Shown here: positions 35,156-44,813 of the stretch, piece by piece | Layout: every line of letters begins with the position of its first letter | How positions within the stretch are numbered: position 1 is the first letter of the stretch | From: Calditrichia bacterium | Lineage (GTDB): Bacteria; Calditrichota; Calditrichia; RBG-13-44-9; J075 | DNA: 64,000 bases | Direction of reading: 5' to 3' | NCBI GenBank assembly: GCA_020635015.1 | Contig: JACKAP010000004.1 | Coordinates: 62,001 to 126,000, forward strand | Notes under the pieces: model-generated | Database searches by the model: none | What the model was told of the DNA's origin: nothing | Seen by the model: the letters and a program-made list of their open reading frames with translations, nothing else | Position numbers and translations under genes: made by a program

Positions 35156-35860
35156 ATGCCGATAGACATTCCCATGGCAGCGAAAAAAATTAAGATTGCG
35201 ATCGACGGTCCGGCGGCGTCCGGAAAAAGCACTACCGCCCGGGCGGTGGCCCGCCGGTTGGATTATCTGTATATCGATTCCGGGGCGATGTACCGGGCGG
35301 TCACCCTGGCAGCCCTGGAGGCGGGGGTGCCCACCACCGATGAAACCCGGGTGGCGGAGCTTGCCGGAACGCTTGAGATCACCTTTGGCCGTAATAATGA
35401 AGCAACCGAGATCTACCTCGACGGGACCGATGTCTCTGCGGCAATCCGCGCCCCGCGGATTGTGGCCCACATCAACCCGGTGGCGGCCAACTCCCGGGTG
35501 CGGCAGATCCTGGTGGCAAAGCAGCAGTCGCTGGGGAAGTCCGGCGGGGTGGTGATGGACGGACGGGACATCACCACCGTGGTATTTCCCGATGCGGAAT
35601 TAAAAGTATACATGCAAGCATCCGCCGAAGAACGGGCCCGGCGCCGGGTGGCGGAACTGAGCGTCAAGGATATCGCTGCCGACTTTGACGAAGTGCTGGC
35701 GAGCATCGAGCAGCGCGACCGGGCCGATCTGACCCGAATCCACGGCCCCCTGAAGCAGGCGCCGGATGCGATCGTGATCGACACCACCGCCCTGACCATT
35801 GCCGAGCAGGTGGAGAAGATCTACCGGCTGGCGCGGGACATTATTGAGCGCAAAGATTGA
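35156..35860 (+). CDS. cmk: Cytidylate kinase
   Basis: Phosphorylates CMP and dCMP. The P-loop IDGPAASGKSTTARAVA, DSGAMYRAVTLAA, and MDGRDITTVVFPDAELK with the LID-type Arg-rich segment AEERARRRVAEL are all typical. I took ATG 35156 (MPIDIPM); ATG 35174 (MAAKKIKIAIDG) is nearly as likely. The still longer frame from 35012 only translates the upstream repeat. The product of about 234 residues has normal length. No strong ribosome binding site is seen before either start. Confidence 0.93.
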   Translation: MPIDIPMAAKKIKIAIDGPAASGKSTTARAVARRLDYLYIDSGAMYRAVTLAALEAGVPTTDETRVAELAGTLEITFGRNNEATEIYLDGTDVSAAIRAPRIVAHINPVAANSRVRQILVAKQQSLGKSGGVVMDGRDITTVVFPDAELKVYMQASAEERARRRVAELSVKDIAADFDEVLASIEQRDRADLTRIHGPLKQAPDAIVIDTTALTIAEQVEKIYRLARDIIERKD

Positions 35861-35894
35861 GCGAATATAATCCAAATTATCCGCCAAATTTGCA

Positions 35895-35977
35895 TTTGGC
35901 CATTGGTTATTGGTTGTTGGCAAGCAATCTGGATTTCTTTGCCAAGAACCAATGACCAAGAACCAACAACCAATAAC
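35895..35977. repeat. Inverted short-period repeat, ATTGGTT family
   Basis: The left arm (35895-35923) has TGGCCATTGGTTATTGGTTG. The right arm (35940-35977) has ACCAATGACCAAGAACC and AACAACCAATAAC. They are complementary, separated by about 16 bp. The following 185 bp up to sprA contain no gene. Confidence 0.8.
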
Positions 35978-36162
35978 GATTCACAATGTATCGGATTCGG
36001 TTCTCGTTGCTACTCAAAAAAGTAATGCTAAAATTGAACATTACACTTGTTTAGATCATATACTGTAAATATATTTGACGCCTGACTAAGATGGAGGTGG
36101 TGCTTAGGAAAAAACGATACGAACTAATACTGCGAAGTCGATTAGGAGAATACTGTATTTTT

Positions 36163-39100
36163 ATGTTTAAGCACCAGGGACTGCTCAAGGGGCTGGCTGC
36201 AAGTTTTGTCATCATTGCCTCCATTTTTGTCAGTGGATCTCTTCAGGGGCAGGGCTTCAAATTTAAACCGCAACCTCCGGGGGTGACGCAGATGATCGAT
36301 CCCGTCTATACGGGATTGGAACGTTTCTACGTGGACTCGACCCTTTATAACCCCAATTTAACCTCTCTCAAAAAAGAAATCCGTCTCGACAGCACTCAAC
36401 AGCACATTATTGTTGAGGAGACCCTGTTTGGCCGCGCCTACCGGCTGCCGCTGATGGCAGACCTGGATTATTATGTTGAACAGCGGATTCGCAGCGATTA
36501 TCAGAAAGTCTGGCGGCAGACCCTGCGCACTTCCCATCAGAGCCGGCAAGCCGCCGGTTCAGGGGGGATTGAGCTGAACATCCCGGTGAAGATCCGCAGT
36601 AAGGCGTTCCGCCGGATCTTCGGGGGCGACCGGGTCGGGTTGCGGGTTTCCGGTAACATCAGTTTCGAACTGGCCGGCCGCACCGAAAGCCGGGAAGGCT
36701 CGGCGGTTTCCTCCATCGAAGAGCGAGGTAATTTTTCCCCTAAGTTCAAACAAACTCAGCAGTTCCGGGTGGAAGGCCGGGTGGGGGATAAGGTGACCGT
36801 CTCGGTGGACCAGAACAGCGAAGCGACCTTTGATTTTGAAAACACCCTGAAATTAACCTACGAGGGGGACGAGGATGAGATCGTGCAGCGGATCGAAGCC
36901 GGGAACGTCGCCCTCTCCCTTCCCTCGACCAACTATGTTTCCACCGGATCGAATCACCAGGGCCTCTTCGGGGTAAAGACCCAGATGAAGGTGGGCAACT
37001 TCAGCTTTACCGGCATCGCCAGCCTGGAGCGGGGGGAGAATGAAACGCTCTCGGTGGAAGGCGGGTCGCGCGAGCAGACCTTCCGGATCAAGGATTACGA
37101 ATACATCGAGGACCGTTTCTTCTTCCTGGATGATTTTTACTTCCAGAATTTTGAGAACGCCATCGATGAGCAGACCATGATCCTGCGCCTGGATACCACC
37201 AACTTCATCCGCCAGCTTGACGTGTGGAAGACGACCAGCGCCATCGGCAACACCGAGTATGATGAAACCTTTTTTGCCTTTGCCGGCACCAATCCCGATT
37301 CGCTGCAGTCGGTGCCTCCCTCTACCATCCAGACTGCCCAGGGGCGGATCGAAAGCGGGCGTTTCAAACGGTTGGTGGAAGGCCAGGATTATAAATACGA
37401 TTATCAGCGTGGTTTCCTGTGGCTCACCAGCCCGCCGGCATCCTCCGACGTGATTGCCATCGCTTACCGTACCTTCGATGACCGCCGGGTGGGCGATCTC
37501 TTTCAGGCGATCGATACCCTGGCGCTGGATACCATCCGCCTGCAACTGCTGAAAGCAAAGGCTCCGAAGCCGGATTATCCCACCTGGAACCTCTCCATGC
37601 GCAACGTCTATAACCTCGGTGCTTCGGGTATTTCTGCCGACGGGTTTGATGCTAAAGTGCTCTATTCAGTGACCGGGGAAGACCAGGAAGTGAACCCTAC
37701 CGGGAAAACCTATAATTTCCTGATGGGGCTGGACCGCACCAACGAACAGGGGGTGGTGATCGCCGGAGGGGATAAGAAGGTTGACCTGAACAAACGCTTT
37801 ATCTTCAATCTGCAGGACGGGTACCTGATATTCCCTTCGCGAAATCCGTTTAATCCCCAGGAAAAATTTACCTTCGAGGATGACCGGCGGGTGGATATCT
37901 ATAATACCACCGACCGCACCAAGGAACAGGAAGAAAGCAAGTTCGAGATCGAGGTGACCACCACTTCGGTGTCCTCGACCTTCGATCTCGGCTTCAACGT
38001 GCTGGAGGGGTCGGAAAAGGTGACCCTGAACGGGCGCAGCCTGGCCCGCGACCGCGATTATACCATCGACTATTTCAGCGGTACCCTGGAGATCACCGCC
38101 CCGGAAGCCCGGCGGGCCGATGCCCAGGTGAATATCGACTATGAACGGGCGGCACTGTTCCAACTCGACAAGAAAACCCTGCTGGGCGGCCGCCTGGAAT
38201 ATCGCTTTGGCGAGCAGAATTTTATCGGTTTGACCGGTTTGTACTACAGCAAATCGACCCTCGATCAGCGGGTGCGGCTGGGCCAGGAGCCGCTCCGCAA
38301 CTTCGTGTGGGATATCAACACCGCTTTGCATTTCCAGCCCAACTTCCTGACCACCCTGTTCGATAAGCTGCCGATCGTGGAAACTTCGGCGGAATCCAAG
38401 CTGAAGATCGAGGCGGAATACGCCCAGGTCAATCCCAATCCCAACACCTTCAACGAAAAGAAGCTCGGCGACAATGACGGGGTGGCTTATATCGACGACT
38501 TCGAAGGCAGCCGCCGTTTTACCTCATTGGGGATCCAGTACCGCATCTGGAGCATGGCGTCGGTGCCGGCGCATTTTCACCGTCTTTCCGATCCACGGAT
38601 CAGCTACGGTCCCGGCGCCACTTCGCCAAACCCGATCGCGGTGCGCGATTATGTGCTGGAGAAAGACCTCCAGCGGATGGTTTTCAACTGGTTCAACCCT
38701 TTCGACCAGATCCGTACCCAGAGCATCTGGCCGGACCGGGATGTGACCGCCAGTTCCGGGACCACCACCAACGTGATGACCCTGCGCTGGCGCAATGACG
38801 GGGTCAGCCAGGACAGCGCCTGGGCAGGCATCATGCGCAGCACCGCCTCCTTTCCCGATCAGCAGAAAACCAAATTTATCGAGTTGTGGGTGAAAGGGGA
38901 AAAAGGGCAGGTCAATATCGATATCGGACAGGTGAGCGAAGATTACTGGGTGCGCGGCCGCTTTCCCGATCCGAATAATGAGAGTATCCTGATTGAATCT
39001 TATGCCAATCTGAACACCGAAGACCGCAACAACAACGGTTTGCTCGACCTGGACGACGCTAATTTTGAAGATACCGGGATCGATGGGGTGCGGGGCAGCG

Positions 39101-42100
39101 ATAACAGCAATGTGCCCAATGATGCCGGCGACGACGACTGGGCCGATCCCCGCAACACCCAGCCGCAGTTCCTGCGCATCAACGGCACGGAAAATAACTC
39201 CGACGCCAAAGGAGCGCGCTTCCCGGATACCGAAGACCTCGACGGCGACGGCACCGTCAATACCTTCAACAACTATTTCAGCTATGCCTTTAATCTCGAC
39301 TCCACCCTGGATAAAACCTTCCTGGCCAGCCGCACCGAATTTGATGACGGCACCCCGACCGGGTGGAAGCTCTACCGCATTCCCATCAAGCAATACCAAT
39401 TCAAGATCGGCGATCCCGATACCACTTTCCAGCAGATTTTCAATGTTCGTATCTGGGTGAATGATATCGAGCCCACCGTCGGCCGTTACGATTCGGTGCG
39501 CATCGCCACCTTCGATTTTGTCGGCAACGACTGGGAAGAGATCGGCTTCAAGGGAAAAGACGATGAGCGGTTCGAGCTGAGCGAAAGCCGCTTCGGCATC
39601 ACGGTGTATAACTCCGAGGAACATTCCGGCGATCCGACCAACTACCGCAGTCCCCCGAATGTGGAGGGGATTCGTGACCGCATCACCAAGGCGGTATCCA
39701 AGGAGCAATCGCTGGTGATGCAGTTGAAGCAGTTCCCGGTGGGGGCCAAGGTGGAGGCGAAAAAGCAGTTCCGGGAAAAGCTGAACCTGCTCAATTATAA
39801 GCGCCTGAAAATGTTCCTGCACGGGGATACCCGCTATGAGGCCGGGGCCGGCCTGCGGGAGCAGGATCCGGTGGTGTTTTATGTGCGCTTTGGCCCGACC
39901 GACAAGATCTATTACGAATACCGCCAGCCGGTCTATCCGGGATGGCGGGAGTTGGAGATCGATTTCGCGCGACTGTCCGATACCAAGAACTTCCCGCTGC
40001 CGGCGGATTCCGCCGCTTTCATCTTTAATATTCCGGAGCCGGATTCGCTGCTGGAGGTGTTTTACCGCCGCGATCCCAAACAGCCGGAGAGCGAATTTGT
40101 GGTGGTGGGCAATCCCGGCCTGCATAATATCAATTACATCACCTTCGGCGCCTACAATTCGGGCGAGGAGGGTGCCTTGTTGGATAGCCTTTCCAATTAT
40201 GAGATCTGGGTCGACGAGATGCGTGTTACCGGGGTGGAGCGGGAGAGCGGTACCGCCATGCGCCTGCTGACCGACCTGACGGTGGCGGATATCGGCAGCA
40301 TCCGCGCCCAGTGGGAACTGGTGGATGACGACTTCCGCCGGGTGGAGCAGCAGTTTGCCAGCACCAACGGAAAGGACCAGACCCAGGAGAAACAATCCTA
40401 TTTTGCCAGCCTGCGTCTGCACAAATTTATGCCGGAAAGCTGGGGATTCGAGATTCCCATCGATGCCAAGCTGACCCGGGCGCGCAATGTGCCAAAGTAT
40501 TTCTTCAACAGCGACCAGCGCACCAATTACGCCATCGACGGCTTCGGCGACCGGATGAAAACCTTCTTCGGCCTGACCGATATCGATCCAGAGCTGGAAC
40601 GGGAAATCACTTTCACCGAATCGCGCTCCATCGGCGCCACGCTTAAGCGGCGCAAGAAACCACGCGACCCCTGGCTGCTGAAGTATACGGTTAATGAGAT
40701 CGTGATGGACGTGGATTATTCCGAAAAAGAGGCCTTCAACCCCAACAATGCGCTGGACAACAACACCGCGCTGAGCGGGCGCTTTTCGTACCAGATCCCC
40801 TTTGGGCGGGATAACTTCATCAAGCCTTTTGCCTGGATGGGCAAGGGCAAGCTGCTGCGCCCGCTGACCAGCCAGAAAATCTATTATACGCCCAACTCCG
40901 CCAGCATGAACTTTACGTTGACGGATAACGAAGACGTGCGCCAGAGCCGGGTGGAGGCGGACCTGCAGGCCGCCGGGGTCGGAGAAGCGCCGGTGCCCAA
41001 CATCAATGTGCGCAATACCCGCAAGTTCTCGATGGGCTACAAATTTACCGAAAGCATCAGCTTCGATTATAACCGCGATTACCAGAGCGATGCCCGCCTG
41101 GATTCCACCAGTGACGCCCGGGCCAAGGATGTGCTGGAATCGATCATCCGCGAGGGAGATTTCGGCACCGATACCCGGATCACCCAGCGGTTCTCGGCGG
41201 GATATAATCCCAAGCTCTTCTCCTGGCTCGGCGCCAACTACCGCTACACCGCCAATTTTATCTATTCGCTGGATAACCCGCAGATCAATTCGCGCAGCTC
41301 CAACCTGACGGTCAATCACAGTGTCAGCGGCGACTTTAAGCTGGCGACCCTGCTGGAATCGATCTACAATCCTAATAAGCCGGGGCGTAACCGCGGACAG
41401 TCGGCCGCTTCCTCCTCCCGGCGGCGGGGGGGGCAGAACCGGCCCGGGGAGCAAAGCGGGAAATCTGAAGATGAAGATACGGTGAAGCAAACCGAGGAGA
41501 AAAAAGGCGGCCCCAAACCTCCCAATCCCCTGAAGGCGATATGGAGCCTGCTCAATTCCTTCAAGTCGATCTCTCTGGATTATAAGGATGACGCGACGTA
41601 TGGCGATTTTAACCTGCGGGAAGTGCCGGGATGGGAATATCAATTCGGCTTCAATACCGGTGATCCCAGCCAGGGCAATCCGGATTTGAGCTTCGATAAG
41701 GTGGCGATTGCCCGGAGTATCCGCAAGACCCGCAGCCTCGACGGGAGCACCCAGCTGGACCTGTTCCGCAATATGAAGATCGGCCTGAAATATAATCGAC
41801 AGAAAGTCGAAAATATCAGTAGCGATCAACGAACCGAGACGGTCAGCAATACCGTGTTCTTTACCGGCGACGATCCGGGTGGGCTTCCTGAAACTACGGA
41901 GGGAGACTCACTGTTGGAGGCCAGCCAGCCGGGCTGGTGGAACCTGATCCCGGACTGGCGGATCAATCTTTCCGGGGTGGAAAAGCTGCCGCTGTTCAAT
42001 ATGATCGCCAAAACCGCCAGCCTGGAGCACTCCCGTAACGGCAAATACAGCGAAACCACGCGGCGCGGGCAGCGTGATCAGGCCAGCTTCACCATGAACT

Positions 42101-42552
42101 ATCAGCCGTTTATCGGCCTGACCATCAATACGATCTGGAACGTCACCGCCACCATCCGCAGCAACCGCAGCATCTCTTTCGACTATCGCACCGCCGGCGC
42201 CACTACCCGCCGGGAACAGTCCGGATTTAACATCAGCGCTTCCTACTCGGTCACCAAAGGGTTCAGCCTGCCGCTGCCGTTCCTGAAAAAATCGAAGCTG
42301 AATAACGAAATTCAATTTTCCCTGGCCTTCGACAAGAGCAACAGTTCCAACTTCTCCAAGAGCGTGACCGATACTGAATTCCAGGAGCTGGATGTCTCCG
42401 ATACCTGGAAGCTGCGGCCTTCGGTAACCTATCGCTTTAGCCAGAAAGTCAACGGCACCGCTTTTTATGAGCAGAACAAGTCATTTAATAAGCGTACCGG
42501 AACTTCGACCTATAAAGAGTTCGGCATAAACGTCAACATTGCTATTCGATAA
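36163..42552 (+). CDS. sprA: SprA/Sov-type giant outer-membrane protein (T9SS translocon)
   Basis: In Bacteroidota SprA (Sov) forms the very large outer-membrane beta-barrel through which T9SS cargo passes. This 2129-residue protein has a signal peptide (LLKGLAASFVIIASIFVSGS). A long series of beta-rich repeats follows, with recurrent motifs such as GFNVLEGSEKVTLNGRSLAR and VTVSVDQNSEATFDFEN. An Asp/Asn-rich, calcium-binding-like segment appears near residues 945-1000 (NNNGLLDLDDANFEDTGIDG). Barrel-like strands with F/Y-rich ends continue to the C-terminus. An in-frame ATG at 36091 would add 24 residues before the signal and was rejected; AGGAG lies 14 bases before the chosen ATG. It heads a group with PorV-like proteins and a CTD-bearing exported protein. 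Confidence 0.9.
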   Translation: MFKHQGLLKGLAASFVIIASIFVSGSLQGQGFKFKPQPPGVTQMIDPVYTGLERFYVDSTLYNPNLTSLKKEIRLDSTQQHIIVEETLFGRAYRLPLMADLDYYVEQRIRSDYQKVWRQTLRTSHQSRQAAGSGGIELNIPVKIRSKAFRRIFGGDRVGLRVSGNISFELAGRTESREGSAVSSIEERGNFSPKFKQTQQFRVEGRVGDKVTVSVDQNSEATFDFENTLKLTYEGDEDEIVQRIEAGNVALSLPSTNYVSTGSNHQGLFGVKTQMKVGNFSFTGIASLERGENETLSVEGGSREQTFRIKDYEYIEDRFFFLDDFYFQNFENAIDEQTMILRLDTTNFIRQLDVWKTTSAIGNTEYDETFFAFAGTNPDSLQSVPPSTIQTAQGRIESGRFKRLVEGQDYKYDYQRGFLWLTSPPASSDVIAIAYRTFDDRRVGDLFQAIDTLALDTIRLQLLKAKAPKPDYPTWNLSMRNVYNLGASGISADGFDAKVLYSVTGEDQEVNPTGKTYNFLMGLDRTNEQGVVIAGGDKKVDLNKRFIFNLQDGYLIFPSRNPFNPQEKFTFEDDRRVDIYNTTDRTKEQEESKFEIEVTTTSVSSTFDLGFNVLEGSEKVTLNGRSLARDRDYTIDYFSGTLEITAPEARRADAQVNIDYERAALFQLDKKTLLGGRLEYRFGEQNFIGLTGLYYSKSTLDQRVRLGQEPLRNFVWDINTALHFQPNFLTTLFDKLPIVETSAESKLKIEAEYAQVNPNPNTFNEKKLGDNDGVAYIDDFEGSRRFTSLGIQYRIWSMASVPAHFHRLSDPRISYGPGATSPNPIAVRDYVLEKDLQRMVFNWFNPFDQIRTQSIWPDRDVTASSGTTTNVMTLRWRNDGVSQDSAWAGIMRSTASFPDQQKTKFIELWVKGEKGQVNIDIGQVSEDYWVRGRFPDPNNESILIESYANLNTEDRNNNGLLDLDDANFEDTGIDGVRGSDNSNVPNDAGDDDWADPRNTQPQFLRINGTENNSDAKGARFPDTEDLDGDGTVNTFNNYFSYAFNLDSTLDKTFLASRTEFDDGTPTGWKLYRIPIKQYQFKIGDPDTTFQQIFNVRIWVNDIEPTVGRYDSVRIATFDFVGNDWEEIGFKGKDDERFELSESRFGITVYNSEEHSGDPTNYRSPPNVEGIRDRITKAVSKEQSLVMQLKQFPVGAKVEAKKQFREKLNLLNYKRLKMFLHGDTRYEAGAGLREQDPVVFYVRFGPTDKIYYEYRQPVYPGWRELEIDFARLSDTKNFPLPADSAAFIFNIPEPDSLLEVFYRRDPKQPESEFVVVGNPGLHNINYITFGAYNSGEEGALLDSLSNYEIWVDEMRVTGVERESGTAMRLLTDLTVADIGSIRAQWELVDDDFRRVEQQFASTNGKDQTQEKQSYFASLRLHKFMPESWGFEIPIDAKLTRARNVPKYFFNSDQRTNYAIDGFGDRMKTFFGLTDIDPELEREITFTESRSIGATLKRRKKPRDPWLLKYTVNEIVMDVDYSEKEAFNPNNALDNNTALSGRFSYQIPFGRDNFIKPFAWMGKGKLLRPLTSQKIYYTPNSASMNFTLTDNEDVRQSRVEADLQAAGVGEAPVPNINVRNTRKFSMGYKFTESISFDYNRDYQSDARLDSTSDARAKDVLESIIREGDFGTDTRITQRFSAGYNPKLFSWLGANYRYTANFIYSLDNPQINSRSSNLTVNHSVSGDFKLATLLESIYNPNKPGRNRGQSAASSSRRRGGQNRPGEQSGKSEDEDTVKQTEEKKGGPKPPNPLKAIWSLLNSFKSISLDYKDDATYGDFNLREVPGWEYQFGFNTGDPSQGNPDLSFDKVAIARSIRKTRSLDGSTQLDLFRNMKIGLKYNRQKVENISSDQRTETVSNTVFFTGDDPGGLPETTEGDSLLEASQPGWWNLIPDWRINLSGVEKLPLFNMIAKTASLEHSRNGKYSETTRRGQRDQASFTMNYQPFIGLTINTIWNVTATIRSNRSISFDYRTAGATTRREQSGFNISASYSVTKGFSLPLPFLKKSKLNNEIQFSLAFDKSNSSNFSKSVTDTEFQELDVSDTWKLRPSVTYRFSQKVNGTAFYEQNKSFNKRTGTSTYKEFGINVNIAIR

Positions 42553-42554
42553 AG

Positions 42555-43415
42555 ATGACATCGACGGTTAAAAAAGAATATTACGAACTTCAGCTTCCCC
42601 TGGAAGGCTTCGACACCGATGTGCTGTCCGGCTGGCTGCACCAAAACGGCTGTCTGGGGATCTACGAAGCGAGCCTGGAAGACTGGATTGTTTACTTGCC
42701 GGACGACTGGCCGCCTGCCCGGCTGGAGAACTTGCTGCAGGGGTTGATCTTGCTAAACCCGGCGGCGCAAAAATCTGCGCTTCGGCTGGACAAACTGCCC
42801 TACCAGGACTGGAACAGCGAATGGCGCAAACATTTCGAGCCGTTCCTGGCGGCAGACGGGGTGTGGGTGCGTCCCCCCTGGCGCGAGCCGGCCGGGGTGG
42901 AAGGAGCGATCGAGCTGGTGATCGACCCGCAGATGGCTTTCGGCACCGGGCATCATGAGACCACCCGGCTGATGATCCAGGTGATGCAGCAGATCCCGCT
43001 GGCCGGCGAGCGGGTGCTTGATCTCGGTACCGGCTCCGGCATCCTGGCGATCCTGGCGCGCAAGCAGGGGGCGGCGTCGGTGCTGGGCATCGACAACGAT
43101 CCGGATGCGATCGACAATGCCCGGCATAATGCCTTGCTGAACCAGGTTGATCAGATAGATTTCCAGGTGGGCGACATCGGCTTGATCGGTGGCGATACCT
43201 TCCCGGTGATCCTGGCCAATATCCATTTTGAGGTGCTGAAAGATCTTGCCCTGCAATTTTACCATGCCCTGCCCGCCGGAGGCCGGCTGGTGGTCTCCGG
43301 GCTGCTGAAGCCGGATGTCAACCGCCTGTCCTACGTTTACAAACATGCCGGGCTGCTGATGCTCGACCGCCTGGATTTAAAGGAGTGGTCGGCAATTATT
43401 TGGGAAAAAAGATAA
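42555..43415 (+). CDS. prmA: Ribosomal protein L11 methyltransferase
   Basis: Trimethylates L11 using S-adenosylmethionine. The 286-residue protein has an N-terminal substrate-recognition domain, then MAFGTGHHETTRLMIQVMQQ, motif I VLDLGTGSGILAILARKQGA, and VILANIHFEVLKDLA as catalytic-region markers. It begins 2 bp after the sprA stop, so it is probably translated from the sprA mRNA, an unexpected housekeeping partner for a secretion gene. Confidence 0.93.
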   Translation: MTSTVKKEYYELQLPLEGFDTDVLSGWLHQNGCLGIYEASLEDWIVYLPDDWPPARLENLLQGLILLNPAAQKSALRLDKLPYQDWNSEWRKHFEPFLAADGVWVRPPWREPAGVEGAIELVIDPQMAFGTGHHETTRLMIQVMQQIPLAGERVLDLGTGSGILAILARKQGAASVLGIDNDPDAIDNARHNALLNQVDQIDFQVGDIGLIGGDTFPVILANIHFEVLKDLALQFYHALPAGGRLVVSGLLKPDVNRLSYVYKHAGLLMLDRLDLKEWSAIIWEKR

Positions 43416-43484
43416 ATCCGCCGGACTGCCGGCCGTTCTCCGGTGATGAATGGAGGGCGTTTTTTAAGACAGGAGCTTTGATTG

Positions 43485-44633
43485 ATGCAACGAATCTTGA
43501 AATATGGTGCTGTCGCGCTGCTCGTGCTGCTCGTTTTAACTGCCTGCGAGGAAGAGCTGGGGCCGGTCGATCCGCTGCCGGATTTTGCCATTGAGCAGGT
43601 CAGCCTGCCGGCGCGGCTGAACACGGTCGGGAACCGCGCCTATGACATCGCCTTCCGGGTGATCCATCCCCGCGGCCCGGCGGCGGTGGAGAATGTGAGC
43701 GTGAGTTTTCTGACCAACGATCAGGCGACCGAACTGCTCAACCTGCCGCTCTACGACGACGGCGCGGAGGAACATCCCGATGACGGCGATGTCATCGCCC
43801 GCGACGGGATCTTTTCCAACCGCTTTGTGCCGGTGGCGGCCAGCTTTCCCCAGGGAAATATCCTCCTGCGGGTGGATGTGACCGATGATGCGGCCGTGCG
43901 CTACGAATTGGCGCCGCTGCCGATTACGGTGTTCCCCAACACTCCCCCCCAACTGCTGGCGATCAGCGCGCCGGATACGCTCTATGCCGGCAATCTCCCG
44001 GTGCTGTTTGCCGGTGAAGCGCAGGACGCCGACAGCCTGGTAGACCTGTCCACGGTGCAGATGCGGCTCAAGCGGGGCAATGCAGTGATCACCAGCTTTA
44101 ACCTGCCGCTTGAGGAAGCGCTGGATTTTGACCGGGGACGCTTTGGCCGGCTGTTCGACTCCAGCTTTGCCGCTGGCCGCGACAGTCTCTATACTCTGGA
44201 ATTCCAGGCGGTGGATCTCAGCGATGACGTTTCCAACACCCTGAGCCAAAGCATCTTTCTGGAAAACCGGCCGCCCACGATCGCGAATCCGGGCGTGCGC
44301 GACAGCATCAGCCTGCCGCCCGCCGGCAGTATCGATACCCTGCACGTCAAGCTCTCGGCCAACGATTCGCAAGGACTGGGCGATCTCGCTACAGTAAACT
44401 TTACCCTGACGCTGATCGGCGGCAATACCAACGGTCCGTTTGGCATGTTCGATGACGGCAGCGGAGGGGGCGTTGACAACGGGGATACGGTGCCCAACGA
44501 CGGCCGTTACTCGCTGATCCTGCAACTGAATTCGGGCAATACCCCGGGCACTTACGTGTTCGAATTCCAGGCGACCGATAAGGTGGGACAGGTTTCCCCG
44601 CTGCTGACCGATACCTTGGTAGTACTGCCGTGA
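43485..44633 (+). CDS. Lipoprotein with cadherin/Ig-like repeat domains
   Basis: The 382-residue protein has a lipoprotein signal (ILKYGAVALLVLLVLTAC, lipobox LTAC). Three or so beta-sandwich-like repeats follow; each ends with an Asp/Gly-rich strand motif such as DDGAEEHPDDGDVIARDGIF, and the repeats have words like NTPPQLLAI and NRPPTIANP, as in cadherin-like or Bacteroidota extracellular domains. I do not recognise a specific family. AGGAG (43471-43475) fits ATG 43485; a TTG at 43482 is less likely. It lies between prmA and an exported T9SS-type protein, so a surface-exposed or periplasmic role is inferred. Confidence 0.75.
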   Translation: MQRILKYGAVALLVLLVLTACEEELGPVDPLPDFAIEQVSLPARLNTVGNRAYDIAFRVIHPRGPAAVENVSVSFLTNDQATELLNLPLYDDGAEEHPDDGDVIARDGIFSNRFVPVAASFPQGNILLRVDVTDDAAVRYELAPLPITVFPNTPPQLLAISAPDTLYAGNLPVLFAGEAQDADSLVDLSTVQMRLKRGNAVITSFNLPLEEALDFDRGRFGRLFDSSFAAGRDSLYTLEFQAVDLSDDVSNTLSQSIFLENRPPTIANPGVRDSISLPPAGSIDTLHVKLSANDSQGLGDLATVNFTLTLIGGNTNGPFGMFDDGSGGGVDNGDTVPNDGRYSLILQLNSGNTPGTYVFEFQATDKVGQVSPLLTDTLVVLP

Positions 44634-44684
44634 TGGGTATACTAATTATCGAAGGCAAATGTAAATTAAGTTTCTTAAAGTTAT

Positions 44685-44759
44685 AGATTCCTCGGCTAGC
44701 GCCTTCGGAATGACAACCCGGTGTCATTTCGAACGCAGCGAAGCGCAGTGAGAAATCTG
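44685..44759. repeat. Inverted repeat element, AGATT...TGTCATTTCG...AAATCT
   Basis: The left part AGATTCCTC...GGAATGACA (44685-44716) is mirrored by TGTCATTTCGAACGC...GAGAAATCT (44722-44759). The core GAATGACA/TGTCATTTC pairs around a 5-6-bp centre. The GAACGCAGCGAAGCG part resembles widely scattered bacterial TCATTTCGA-type repeats. Confidence 0.75.
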
Positions 44760-44813
44760 TTGGGGCAAAATGTTGACTAATAACGAAACCGAAGAAATTA
44801 GCCAGGGTTATTC

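Noticed and set aside
38524..41829. 1101-residue open frame on the minus strand over sprA
   Set aside because: It lies wholly inside sprA, has no recognisable motif and is rich in H, Q, I and G as expected for an antisense shadow of GC-rich codons; sprA itself has clear family features.
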